42,031 nt of DNA from Prevotella sp. (GTDB taxonomy: Bacteria; Bacteroidota; Bacteroidia; Bacteroidales; Bacteroidaceae). A program made the position numbers and the translations under genes. The stretch lies in assembly GCA_022775105.1 (NCBI GenBank), contig JALFIX010000160.1, positions 1 to 42,031 of the forward strand, given 5' to 3'. Under the pieces are notes generated by a model. It was not told the DNA's origin, searched no databases, and was given only the letters and a program-made list of their open reading frames with translations. Shown here one piece after another: positions 9,128-17,922 of the stretch. Every line of letters starts with the position of its first letter. Within the stretch, counting starts at the first letter, position 1.

Positions 9128-10224
9128 TAAGCCAACTGAAGACATTCACACGCAAGATGATTGCGGGGGCCAATGTGGCTACAATCATCGTGATGCTGCT
9201 TGTGGGATTCTCCGACTGGGTGAATCCCGCCACCCATCCCATGCTTGCCCTCGTGGGGCTTGCATTTCCCGTGATGCTTGTCATCAACCTGGGTTTTCTC
9301 ATCTTCTGGCTGATATTCTGCAAGCGGATGGCGATAATCCCGTTTATGGGTTTCATAATGGCTTACGCACCCGTGCGTACATATATACCATTCAATATGC
9401 CACATGACACGCCCATAGGAGCGATAAAGATCATGTCATATAATGTGCATGGCTACAACGGCAGAGGACCGGAGCGTGACCCACAGGCAGCTGAAGATAT
9501 CATATCATACTTCAAGAAGGCAAAGCCGGACATTCTGTGCCTTCAGGAAGACTGCGGATACACCCAGACTCAAATACAGGAACACATGGACAGCATCTTT
9601 CCGTATCACGAAAAGTTGACATTCGGTAAAGAGCACGAATTAAACGGCATCAGCATCTACACCCGATTCCCCATCATCAAGAAGGAGAATATCCCATACG
9701 AATCCAAGGGAAACGGCAGCTGTGCCTTCTTCATCAACGTCAACGGCAAGACGGTGGTAGTGGTGAACAATCACTTCGAAAGCAACTGCCTCACTGCCGA
9801 CGACAAGAGCAAATACAAGGCCATACTGAAGGGAGACGTGGAAGGAGACTCTGCGAAAACCGGCTCAAGATACATCGCAGGCAAACTGGCAGAAGCAAGT
9901 CGCCGGCGTGCGCCCCAAGCGGACGTGGTACACAAGTATGTGGAAAATATAAGCAAGAAATATCCTGTGATAGTGACGGGAGACTTCAACGACAATCCCA
10001 TCTCATACACGCGAAGAGTGATGGCACAAGGTCTCACCGACTGCTACGTGGAGACCGCTCGGGGCATCGGTTTGTCATATAATCAGAAAGGCTTCTATGT
10101 CAGAATCGACAATATTATGTGCTCCGACCACTTCACTCCGTACAATTGTCATGTTGACGACAAAATTCGCGCTTCAGACCATAATCCTATCGTTTGTTGG
10201 CTAAAATTTGGATATAAACCTTAA
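9124..10224 (+). CDS. membrane-anchored endonuclease/exonuclease/phosphatase family protein
   Basis: The 366-residue protein begins with a hydrophobic region (about residues 15-85, two to three membrane segments). The EEP fold follows: KIMSYNVHG, DILCLQED (catalytic Glu), VVVVNNHFES, VIVTGDFNDNP and the terminal ASDHNPIVC motif with the catalytic His. Family members hydrolyse phosphodiesters of nucleic acids, phospholipids or inositol phosphates, and sequence alone does not choose among them. The membrane anchor with an extracytoplasmic catalytic domain is typical of Bacteroidetes homologues. It is translationally coupled to the rhomboid gene. Confidence 0.85.
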   Translation: MISQLKTFTRKMIAGANVATIIVMLLVGFSDWVNPATHPMLALVGLAFPVMLVINLGFLIFWLIFCKRMAIIPFMGFIMAYAPVRTYIPFNMPHDTPIGAIKIMSYNVHGYNGRGPERDPQAAEDIISYFKKAKPDILCLQEDCGYTQTQIQEHMDSIFPYHEKLTFGKEHELNGISIYTRFPIIKKENIPYESKGNGSCAFFINVNGKTVVVVNNHFESNCLTADDKSKYKAILKGDVEGDSAKTGSRYIAGKLAEASRRRAPQADVVHKYVENISKKYPVIVTGDFNDNPISYTRRVMAQGLTDCYVETARGIGLSYNQKGFYVRIDNIMCSDHFTPYNCHVDDKIRASDHNPIVCWLKFGYKP

Positions 10225-10259
10225 AAAATCAGTCAAAATCAATAAAAAACGCGAATAAA

Positions 10260-10291
10260 TTTCCATAATTGTAAAAATATCACTATATTTG
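10260..10291 (+). promoter_or_regulatory. predicted secDF promoter
   Basis: TATATTTG at 10284-10291 matches the -7 consensus, with TTTC at 10260-10263 spaced 20 bp upstream as an imperfect -33 box. The secDF start codon is 56 bp downstream. Confidence 0.65.
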
Positions 10292-10347
10292 CACGCTTTA
10301 ACAAGGCATTGAGTAAGAAATAACAATAAAAATATCAATATAAACAA

Positions 10348-13300
10348 ATGCAAAACAAAGGAATTGTAAAGTTTATCGCACTTATGCTCATGCTGGTGTG
10401 TATATTCTACCTCTCCTTCTCATTCGTGACACGCCATTATGAAAATAAGGCTGCCGAACTGGGCGAGGAAGCAGGTCAGGAATATCTCGACTCCATCATG
10501 AACGAGAAAGTGTATTTCGGCGCTTACTCATACAAGGAGTGCCGCGAGATGCAAATCGGCCTGGGTCTTGACCTTAAGGGCGGTATGAACGTGATTCTTG
10601 AGGTATCGGTGCCCGACGTTATCGCCGTGCTCGCCGACCACAAGACTGATGCTGCTTTCACCAAATCTATGGAGGAAGCCAAGAAGGAAGAGGAAACAAG
10701 TCAGAAGGACTTCGTAAGCCTCTTTATCCAGTGTTACAAGAAGAATGCTCCCGGACACCGTCTGGCTGAAGTGTTTGCCACTCAGCAGATGAAGGGCAAG
10801 GTGAGCACTCAAAGCTCTGATGCAGAGGTTGAGAACGCAGTACGCGCTGAAGTGCAGTCGGCTGTTGACAACTCTTTCCTCGTAGTACGTAACCGTATCG
10901 ACAAGTTCGGTGTCGTTCAGCCTAACATCCAGAAACTGGAAGGACAGAGCGGACGTATCATGGTCGAAATGCCTGGTATCCGTGAGCCGGAGCGTGTGCG
11001 CAAGCTCCTTCAGGGAAGCGCAAACCTCGAGTTCTGGGAGACTTACAACAGTCAGGAGATTGTTCCCCTGTTGGCTCAGGTCAACCAGAAGTATGCCCTC
11101 GGTGCTGAAGCAGAGGAGGCTGCTGTTGCTGACACAACTGCCACTGGAGCTGCAGAGGAGAAGGCTGCCGTAGAGGAGAAGGCTGCCGAGGAGAAGGCTG
11201 ACAGTGCCGCTGAAGGCAAGAAGTCGCTTGCTGACGCTATCTCAAAGAAGGATGTCAAGGGCGACAAGGCTGCCGACAAGGATGCCCAGTTGAAGAAGAT
11301 GAAGGAGCAGAACCCATTGTTCTCTATCTTCCAGCCTTCACAGGGCCAGAGCCTCAGCGTGGTGGGTTATGCCACTGCACGTGACACTGCTGAAGTTGAC
11401 AAGATTATATATTCAGATATCGCAAAGCGCATCCTGCCTTCCGACGTTAAGCTGTTGTGGAGTGCCAAGGCTGCCGACTTCGACAAGAAGGGCGAAATCT
11501 TCGAGCTTCACGCTCTTAAGGTGACTGAGCCATCAGGCCGCGCTCCGTTGGAGGGTGACGTAATCACCAATGCCAAGGACGAGTTCGACCAGTATGGTCA
11601 CCCATGCGTATCTATGCAGATGAACTCTGACGGTGCCCGCCGTTGGGCACAGCTCACAAAGCAGAACATCGGACGTGCCGTAGCCATCGTGCTCGACGAC
11701 GCAGTATATAGCGCACCTCGCGTGAACGGTGAGATTGCCGGTGGTAACTCACAGATTACAGGTAACTTCTCTATCGAAGACACCAAGGACCTTGCAAACA
11801 CTCTTAACTCAGGTAAGATGCCTGCTCCTACACGTATCGTACAGGAGGAAGTCGTTGGTCCGTCACTCGGTGCACAGTCAATCCAGCAGGGTGTAATCTC
11901 GTTCATCGTGGCATTCATCCTCCTGATGATTTACATGCTCTGCCTCTACGGAGTAATCCCGGGTATGATGGCAAACATCGCACTGTTGTTCAACTTGTTC
12001 TTCACACTCGGTATTCTGACCTCATTCCAGGCAGCTTTGACAATGCCGGGTATCGCCGGTATCGTGCTCTCGCTCGGTATGGCAGTGGATGCCAACGTGC
12101 TTATCTATGAGCGTACCAAGGAAGAGCTTCGCGCAGGTCTTAACGTGAAGGAGGCAATGAAGAAGGGTTATGCTAATGCCTTCTCAGCCATCTTCGACTC
12201 TAACCTTACCTCTATCATCACAGGTATCATCCTGTATGTATTCGGTACAGGTCCTATCCGCGGATTCGCCACCACATTGATTATCGGTATCGTATGTTCA
12301 TTCTTCACCGCCGTTTATCTCACACGTCTCGTTTATGAGCACCAGATGAAGAAGGACAAGTGGCTGAACCTCTCGTTCTCTACATCATTCTCCAAGAACA
12401 TGATGCAGAACACACGCTTCAACTTCATGGGCGCGTACAAGCGTACCTTTACTATATGGGGTGTGGCAGCTGTGCTGTTCATCATCAGTTTTGCAGTTCG
12501 CGGATTGAGCAAGAGTATCGACTTCACCGGTGGTCGCAACTATGTTGTGAAACTTGAGAAAGCTGTTGAGCCAGAGGAAGTGCGCACTGCACTTGCCGGT
12601 GCTTTCGGCGATGCCAACGTGAGCGCGATCGCCCTTGGTACTGACGGCAAGACCATCCGTGTATCTACAAACTACAAGATTGAGTCAAACAATCCTAATG
12701 TTGACGACGAATGCGAGGACATCCTGTTCAAGGCAATGTCTAAGGCAAACCTCGTGACACAAAAGGACGTTAACGCATTCAAGAATCCTGACGTGCGTGC
12801 AGGTGGTTCTATCATCAGCAGTACGAAGGTAGGTCCTTCAGTTGCAAAGGACATCACCTACGGAGCTATCATCAGTGTGATATTCGCCCTGATTGCCATC
12901 TTCCTGTATATCCTTATCCGTTTCCACAACGTGGCTTACTCTGTAGGTTCTACAGTTGCACTGGCATTGGATACATTGATTGTTATCGGATTCTACTCGG
13001 CATTGTGGGGAATTGTTCCGATGTCATTGGAGATTGACCAGACCTTCATCGGTGCAATCCTTACCGTTATCGGTTACTCAATCAACGACAAGGTGGTGGT
13101 ATTCGACCGTATCCGTGAGAACTTTGGATTGTTCAAGAAGCGCGACCGTCAGGACATCTTCAACGACTCGTTGAACCAGACTCTCGCACGTACCATCAAC
13201 ACCTCTGTAACAACATTGATCGTGTTGCTGTGTATCTTCATCCTCGGTGGTGACAGCATCCGCAGCTTCTCGTTCGCAATGATTCTCGGTGTTGTATTCG

Positions 13301-13404
13301 GTACACTTTCGTCAATCTTCATTGCCGCTCCTATTGCCTACATCACAATGGGACGTCACATCAAGGCTGACGATGAGGTAGAAGCAGCTCCTGCCAAGGC
13401 ATAA
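10348..13404 (+). CDS. secDF: SecD-SecF fusion, protein translocase accessory subunit
   Basis: SecDF uses the proton gradient to help pull proteins through SecYEG. The 1018-residue protein is a full SecD followed by SecF. SecD has a first membrane segment at residues 8-27, the LGLDLKGGMN motif near 72-81 and a large periplasmic domain. A multi-pass block follows, including GIVLSLGMAVDANVLIYERTKEE. The SecF half starts near residue 690 and has SIDFTGG and GYSINDKVVVFDRIRE. An Ala/Lys/Glu-rich, low-complexity stretch lies at about residues 252-325 within the SecD periplasmic domain. The gene has its own promoter and terminator. Fusion of the two subunits is usual in Bacteroidetes. Confidence 0.97.
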   Translation: MQNKGIVKFIALMLMLVCIFYLSFSFVTRHYENKAAELGEEAGQEYLDSIMNEKVYFGAYSYKECREMQIGLGLDLKGGMNVILEVSVPDVIAVLADHKTDAAFTKSMEEAKKEEETSQKDFVSLFIQCYKKNAPGHRLAEVFATQQMKGKVSTQSSDAEVENAVRAEVQSAVDNSFLVVRNRIDKFGVVQPNIQKLEGQSGRIMVEMPGIREPERVRKLLQGSANLEFWETYNSQEIVPLLAQVNQKYALGAEAEEAAVADTTATGAAEEKAAVEEKAAEEKADSAAEGKKSLADAISKKDVKGDKAADKDAQLKKMKEQNPLFSIFQPSQGQSLSVVGYATARDTAEVDKIIYSDIAKRILPSDVKLLWSAKAADFDKKGEIFELHALKVTEPSGRAPLEGDVITNAKDEFDQYGHPCVSMQMNSDGARRWAQLTKQNIGRAVAIVLDDAVYSAPRVNGEIAGGNSQITGNFSIEDTKDLANTLNSGKMPAPTRIVQEEVVGPSLGAQSIQQGVISFIVAFILLMIYMLCLYGVIPGMMANIALLFNLFFTLGILTSFQAALTMPGIAGIVLSLGMAVDANVLIYERTKEELRAGLNVKEAMKKGYANAFSAIFDSNLTSIITGIILYVFGTGPIRGFATTLIIGIVCSFFTAVYLTRLVYEHQMKKDKWLNLSFSTSFSKNMMQNTRFNFMGAYKRTFTIWGVAAVLFIISFAVRGLSKSIDFTGGRNYVVKLEKAVEPEEVRTALAGAFGDANVSAIALGTDGKTIRVSTNYKIESNNPNVDDECEDILFKAMSKANLVTQKDVNAFKNPDVRAGGSIISSTKVGPSVAKDITYGAIISVIFALIAIFLYILIRFHNVAYSVGSTVALALDTLIVIGFYSALWGIVPMSLEIDQTFIGAILTVIGYSINDKVVVFDRIRENFGLFKKRDRQDIFNDSLNQTLARTINTSVTTLIVLLCIFILGGDSIRSFSFAMILGVVFGTLSSIFIAAPIAYITMGRHIKADDEVEAAPAKA

Positions 13405-13425
13405 ATTCTAACTCATTATACTTTT

Positions 13426-13469
13426 GGGGGGTGGTCCGGAGACAAAATCCGAACCACCCCCCTTTTTTT
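13426..13469 (+). terminator. intrinsic terminator of secDF
   Basis: A 15-nt arm at 13426-13440 (GGGGGGTGGTCCGGA) pairs with 13448-13462 except for one mismatch. The loop is GACAAAA and a run of seven T follows. Confidence 0.95.
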
Positions 13470-13525
13470 ATTTATATATTAACAAAAAACTTGTCGATAA
13501 GTACTATACAGCTGGTATAATTTTA

Positions 13526-13700
13526 AACACAAAGACACAAAGGAACAAAGCATTTTTCGCTTAGGGAAGATACTATGAGCAGCAAAGCTGCTTACAAAGT
13601 CCACAAAGTTTTCCCACTGCAAGCCTTTGTGGCGACTTTTAAGTCGCTTGTTGTCTTTGTATCTAAAATAAATCTTCGTTTCTTTGTGTCTTTGTGTTCT
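13526..13700. repeat. 175-bp inverted-repeat element downstream of secDF
   Basis: Perfect 17-bp terminal inverted repeats (AACACAAAGACACAAAG at 13526-13542 and its complement at 13684-13700) enclose a noncoding interior. The interior has further internal hairpins, including GCGACTT/AAGTCGC and AGCAGC/GCTGCT. It fills most of the 314-bp gap between secDF and the convergent pseudouridine synthase. The ends resemble those of 6700-6781. It could be a miniature element or a structured 3' region. Confidence 0.7.
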
Positions 13701-13718
13701 ATTATAAGACCAAAGCTG

Positions 13719-15161
13719 TCATAATAAGCTAAACCTCATGCGCTCTCCTGTTGCGGGATGTATGAACTCAAGATAAACGGCATAGAGATGCAGACGGTCG
13801 GCGCGTTGTCCGTATAGAGGATCGCCCTTGATGGGGGAATTTAGTCCTAAAGGACTGGCACAATGTACGCGCAACTGATGGGTGCGACCTGTGTGGGGAA
13901 TCAGCAAGAGGATTACTTCTTGATTGATTGATGATTGATTGTTGATTACTGATGATTGATTATTGATTACTGATTCCACTCGCCACTCGGTTATGGCACG
14001 CTTTCCATTCTCAAAATCCACTATCTGACAAGGACGTTCCATATAATCAGAGGCAAGTGGGAGGTCTATAGTTCCCTTGTCTCCTATATGAAAACGGGTG
14101 GTGTCTTTGGGGATGACAATGGCACGGTAGCGTTTTTTCACCGTGCGGTCGAGGAATTGCTTCTGTATATGCTTGTATGTAGCCTCATCCTTGGCTGCAA
14201 CTATCAAACCGCTTGTGTCCATGTCCAAACGATGGCACAAAAGGATATCGGGATTCTTCTCCTGAAGCAATGACTGCACTGACGTGCGACTGAGCTTTCC
14301 GGGAACAGAAAGCATACCCGAAGGCTTATCCACAACAATGATGTAATCATCCTCATATATCATCTTCAGTTCTCCATGTCCGTAAGTCTGCTGAGGGTCA
14401 TCCTCAACATTCAATCCTTGCATCATAAAGGAAAGTATAGGCAGGCATCGCCCACGGCAAGCGGGATAGAAGTGAAGATGATGACGAATCTCCTTCTTTG
14501 GAGAGTCTCCCCACCAGAATTCGGCAATTCTCACAGGTCGCAAACCATTGAGATAAGCATATTGCAGGAGTTTAGGAGCACAACATTCCCCTGCTCCTGA
14601 AGGAGGAAACTTCAAAGGCGTATCACTGAAGATGTCGAGCAGATTACGCTTCACGCCATTGGCATTGAGCATAATGAAATGCGAGAACAACCAATGCTGA
14701 AGAGCCTGTGAACGTGACTTGCGCTCCGCCTTCAAACCGTCAATATCACATGTTGTATCTCCGATAACAAGATATTCGCTATCAACACAGTTTTCAGAAC
14801 AAACACCGCTTTCCCACCTTATTATATTATGGTTAATACGTGAAATCTCCGCCTCCTCACGCTTGAAGTAGCCGTCAGGTTGAAGATAGTCGAACACAGG
14901 AGGCACGAAGAAATCATCGCCCTCAAGGATATCAATCTGACCGGAATAAGCAGCGAGATACCCTATTTTGCCATCCTTCTCCACAACCAACACTCCAAAC
15001 ATCTTGCCTTCCTGCAATACGGAAAGCCATTCGGGATGAGCAAGGATATAAGATTTTACCCCTTCCACTGCAAGCAAGGAAAGAGAATCCGGCTCATAGC
15101 AGAAGGGGTAATTCATCAACTCCGGAGGAGTGATGTCGGTATGCAATATATGAAATGTCAT
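13719..15161 (-). CDS. RluA-family pseudouridine synthase with N-terminal extension
   Basis: The C-terminal half (from about residue 265) is an RluA-type synthase that isomerises uridine in rRNA or tRNA. It has IIVVDKPSGMLSVPG, the catalytic HRLDMDTSGL motif near residue 309 (Asp nucleophile), and PHTGRTHQLRVHC. The first 260 residues form an extra region seen in long Bacteroidetes homologues; I do not assign it a function. Near residues 395-414, just before the PHTGRTHQLR motif, a simple tandem DNA repeat (13919-13977) encodes an Asn/Gln/Ser-rich insertion with VINNQSS duplicated. The start ATG directly follows the stop codon of the CoA transferase gene, so the two are co-transcribed. The exact target RNA is unknown. 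Confidence 0.85.
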   Translation of the reverse strand: MTFHILHTDITPPELMNYPFCYEPDSLSLLAVEGVKSYILAHPEWLSVLQEGKMFGVLVVEKDGKIGYLAAYSGQIDILEGDDFFVPPVFDYLQPDGYFKREEAEISRINHNIIRWESGVCSENCVDSEYLVIGDTTCDIDGLKAERKSRSQALQHWLFSHFIMLNANGVKRNLLDIFSDTPLKFPPSGAGECCAPKLLQYAYLNGLRPVRIAEFWWGDSPKKEIRHHLHFYPACRGRCLPILSFMMQGLNVEDDPQQTYGHGELKMIYEDDYIIVVDKPSGMLSVPGKLSRTSVQSLLQEKNPDILLCHRLDMDTSGLIVAAKDEATYKHIQKQFLDRTVKKRYRAIVIPKDTTRFHIGDKGTIDLPLASDYMERPCQIVDFENGKRAITEWRVESVINNQSSVINNQSSINQEVILLLIPHTGRTHQLRVHCASPLGLNSPIKGDPLYGQRADRLHLYAVYLEFIHPATGERMRFSLL

Positions 15162-16667
15162 TTATTTCACGTACTCAGCATAATCAGTGAGGTGCATGTC
15201 GCCCTTACGGATAAGTGTATCGTGGAATGAGAATGCTGCGGGGAGGTTGTGATGTGTCTGACCGCCCTTGGCAATCTTGAGGTAATCCCACAAGAGCTGC
15301 TTATAGTCGGGATGAGCGCAGTTCTCGATGATGCACTGTGCGCGCTGCATGGGACTCTTGCCGCGAAGGTCGGCAACACCCTGCTCTGTTACGATGACAT
15401 TGACATCATGCTCGGTGTGGTCGTGATGACTTACCATAGGCACGATAGAGCTGATGGCACCGTTCTTTGCCACAGAAGGACAGGTGAAGATACTGATGTA
15501 GGCATTGCGCTCGAAGTCGCCTGAACCACCGATACCGTTCATCATCTTAGTGCCAGTGATGTGAGTTGAGTTGGCATTGCCATAGATGTCGCACTCAAGG
15601 GCGGTGTTGATGGCGATGACACCCAGTCGGCGGATAAGCTCGGGAGAGTTTGAAATCTCGCTCTGGCGTAGTGTGAGGTGATCCTTGAAATAGTTGATAT
15701 TCTCATACACCTTCATAAGGCTCGGATTGGTGACGGTGAGCGAGCAGGCAGAAGCCACTTTCACACGTCCGTTGAGCATCATATCCACAACGGCATCCTG
15801 AAGCACTTCGGTGAAGATGTTGAAATCAGGAATATTCTTGTCCATACTCAATGCTGCGAGGATAGCGTTGGCGGTAGTACCTACACCACTCTGCAAGGGC
15901 AGGAAGGTGGAAGGAATGATGCCGCGCTTCATGTCGGCAGCGAGGAACTCAGCCACGTTGTTACCAATCTGTGTGGTCACGGGGTCGAGGTCCTTGAATG
16001 CACGAGCCTCATCGGGGATGTTACATTCAACAACACCTACAATCTTCTTGGCGTCGATTTCCACGTATGGAGTACCGATGCGGTCGTCAACCTTGGTGAT
16101 TGGAATAGCCTGACGGTAGGGAGGATCCTGCAGCTCATATACGTCATGCAGATACTTTGCGTCGGGGCTATGGAAATGGTTGTGCTCGAGAATCACGTGC
16201 TTGGCGAGACGGGCGGCAGTAGGACTGATACCACCGGCTGATGTGAGATAAGCCTTGCATGTGGTCTCACCCTCTTCGAGGTCGCACACCTCAAGGATAG
16301 CCCAGTCAACCTGTCCCATGAATCCGTATCTCAACTCCTGAGCCATCTGTGAGAGGTGGATGTCGTTGTATGCAATCTCACCCATGTTCACATGCTTGCG
16401 GAAATCAGAGTTGGTAGTGTAGGGAGCACGATATCGTATAGCCTGCGCGTTGGCAAGGTCACCGTCGGTGCTCTGTCCTGTAGAGGCACCGGTGAAGATG
16501 CCTACCTGAAATTCGCGACCAGCCTCATGCTCGGCGAGAGCAATCTTGGCGAGTTCCTTGGTGACAGCCTTAGCTGCACCTGATGGAGTGAATCCGCTGA
16601 GAGCGATGTTCTCTCCGTGTTTGATAAGCGCTGCGGCTTCGGCAGCGGTCATACGTCTGTAAGCCAT
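15162..16667 (-). CDS. acetyl-CoA hydrolase/transferase family, probably succinate CoA-transferase
   Basis: Family members move CoA between acetyl- or propionyl-CoA and succinate. In succinate- and propionate-forming Bacteroidetes this supplies succinyl-CoA while releasing the short-chain acid. The 501-residue protein carries the family's N-terminal GENIALSGFTPSGAAKAV glycine-rich region, FTGASTG, VGVVECNIPDE, and the oxyanion/CoA loop LPLQSGVGTTANAI. Near the C-terminus GIGGSGDFERNAY and VTEQGVADLRG also match. Length is typical of the Cat1/ScpC group. Substrate choice (succinate versus other acids) is inferred. It has a well-formed promoter and leads a two-gene transcript with the pseudouridine synthase. 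Confidence 0.9.
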   Translation of the reverse strand: MAYRRMTAAEAAALIKHGENIALSGFTPSGAAKAVTKELAKIALAEHEAGREFQVGIFTGASTGQSTDGDLANAQAIRYRAPYTTNSDFRKHVNMGEIAYNDIHLSQMAQELRYGFMGQVDWAILEVCDLEEGETTCKAYLTSAGGISPTAARLAKHVILEHNHFHSPDAKYLHDVYELQDPPYRQAIPITKVDDRIGTPYVEIDAKKIVGVVECNIPDEARAFKDLDPVTTQIGNNVAEFLAADMKRGIIPSTFLPLQSGVGTTANAILAALSMDKNIPDFNIFTEVLQDAVVDMMLNGRVKVASACSLTVTNPSLMKVYENINYFKDHLTLRQSEISNSPELIRRLGVIAINTALECDIYGNANSTHITGTKMMNGIGGSGDFERNAYISIFTCPSVAKNGAISSIVPMVSHHDHTEHDVNVIVTEQGVADLRGKSPMQRAQCIIENCAHPDYKQLLWDYLKIAKGGQTHHNLPAAFSFHDTLIRKGDMHLTDYAEYVK

Positions 16668-16709
16668 TTTATTCTATTGTTTTTTAAATGGAGTATTATA
16701 TTTATGGTG

Positions 16710-16740
16710 CAAAATTACTCAAATTTAAGCACTTGACAAA
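16710..16740 (-). promoter_or_regulatory. predicted promoter of the CoA transferase
   Basis: Read on the minus strand, TTTG (16737-16740) and TAATTTTG (16710-16717) are 19 bp apart. The start codon is about 43 bp downstream. Confidence 0.7.
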
Positions 16741-16770
16741 ATTATTTCCTGCTTTTTCTATTATTTAGGG

Positions 16771-17883
16771 TTAAATTTGAGCTATTTCAACAGTTCTTGC
16801 GAGTTTGTCGCTCATATTTCCACTAATTGACCATCCTAAAGCCTCCAATTTACGGGTGGAGAACAGTGAGCGTGTGACACGGTTGTAGCCCTTGCTCTCG
16901 GAGTCTTTCGGCAGTTGGATGACAACACTCCGTCCCGCTGCTGCGGCTATCATCTCAGCCAACTGGCGGATGGTGATATTCGAGTTTGTATCAGCTATGT
17001 TGTATGCCTCACCCGACTCACCTTTTAATAATATATAAAGGAGGGCACGCACGCAGTCAACCACATAACACCATGAGCGAAACTGGCTTCCGTCGCTTTT
17101 CATCACAATGTCCTCGCCTCTTAGTACGTTTCGGATAAACTGCGCATATACCCGGTTGTCGGAGGGAGTGAAATGCGGACCGTAGGTATGACATGGACGG
17201 GCTATCACCATATCTGCGCCATATTGTTCCTTATATGCCGCACAGAGCGTTTCGGCAGCTCGTTTGGATGAGGGATAGCATGAGCGTGGCAATACAGGAT
17301 TTACATAACCGCTGTCAGTCTCCTTAAAGGCTGGGCCATCTGGAGTTTCCTCTGTCGCTCCTCCTTCTCCATACACCTCTCCAGTAGATACATACAGGAA
17401 TCTGCGCATACCATGTGCCATACCATATTCAATGAGATTGGCAGTGCCGTAAATATTGGATTTTATCACATCTACGGGAGTGGATGCGAATGCCGCAGGG
17501 GAGGCATCGCTGGCGGCATGGATGATGTAATGGAATGGGACGGGGTTGCCCTCAGATAAAGGGCTGGATGTTCCCTCCGACAAAGGCCGAGAGACATCTG
17601 ACAAAGGCCGAGAGACATCGTATTTAAAGAAATGAAAATGTGGATTGTCTTTATATTCCGCAAAGCGCCTGCGAGCTCGCTCCTCATTTCTGCCAGCGGC
17701 ATACACGTTGACATCTCCACGAGACATCAGCACTTCCACAAGGCACCCGCCAATAAGTCCGGTTGCTCCTGTTATCAGCACATTGCATCCCTGGAGTTTC
17801 TCCCACGGCAATGTTTCGTTTGCCGCAGCCAATATATCATCGCAATACGACTTTGGGATGCGCAGCCATTCTTCATTCTTCAT
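16771..17883 (-). CDS. NAD-dependent epimerase/dehydratase, surface glycan cluster
   Basis: This extended short-chain dehydrogenase probably acts on a nucleotide sugar or CDP-alditol precursor. The 370-residue protein has the Rossmann motif GATGLIG at residues 38-44, VSTGEVYGEG, and the catalytic YPSSK motif near residues 203-207. Residues 88-114 contain a repeated DVSRPLS / SPLSEG stretch encoded by a 21-bp tandem duplication (17579-17598 and 17600-17619) in a variable surface region. The start codon lies inside a heptamer repeat array, so the first five residues (MKNEE) are repeat-encoded. It follows the cytidylyltransferase and licD-type genes in the same direction. The substrate is unknown. 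Confidence 0.85.
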   Translation of the reverse strand: MKNEEWLRIPKSYCDDILAAANETLPWEKLQGCNVLITGATGLIGGCLVEVLMSRGDVNVYAAGRNEERARRRFAEYKDNPHFHFFKYDVSRPLSDVSRPLSEGTSSPLSEGNPVPFHYIIHAASDASPAAFASTPVDVIKSNIYGTANLIEYGMAHGMRRFLYVSTGEVYGEGGATEETPDGPAFKETDSGYVNPVLPRSCYPSSKRAAETLCAAYKEQYGADMVIARPCHTYGPHFTPSDNRVYAQFIRNVLRGEDIVMKSDGSQFRSWCYVVDCVRALLYILLKGESGEAYNIADTNSNITIRQLAEMIAAAAGRSVVIQLPKDSESKGYNRVTRSLFSTRKLEALGWSISGNMSDKLARTVEIAQI

Positions 17884-17922
17884 TCTTCATTCTTCATTTA
17901 AAAACACTCTTCATTTAATCCA
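17876..17922 (-). repeat. heptamer array spanning epimerase start and cytidylyltransferase stop
   Basis: On the minus strand four tandem GAATGAA units, and a further degenerate one, fill the junction. The stop codon of the upstream gene and the ATG of the downstream gene are both made from repeat units. Confidence 0.85.

Noticed and set aside
8863..9405. 180-codon frames on both strands over the rhomboid/EEP junction
   Set aside because: Both are out-of-frame shadows of the two real genes, with no recognisable motifs.
17876..17922. Heptamer arrays as CRISPR or integrase sites
   Set aside because: Units are directly tandem without spacers, and no integrase gene is adjacent.
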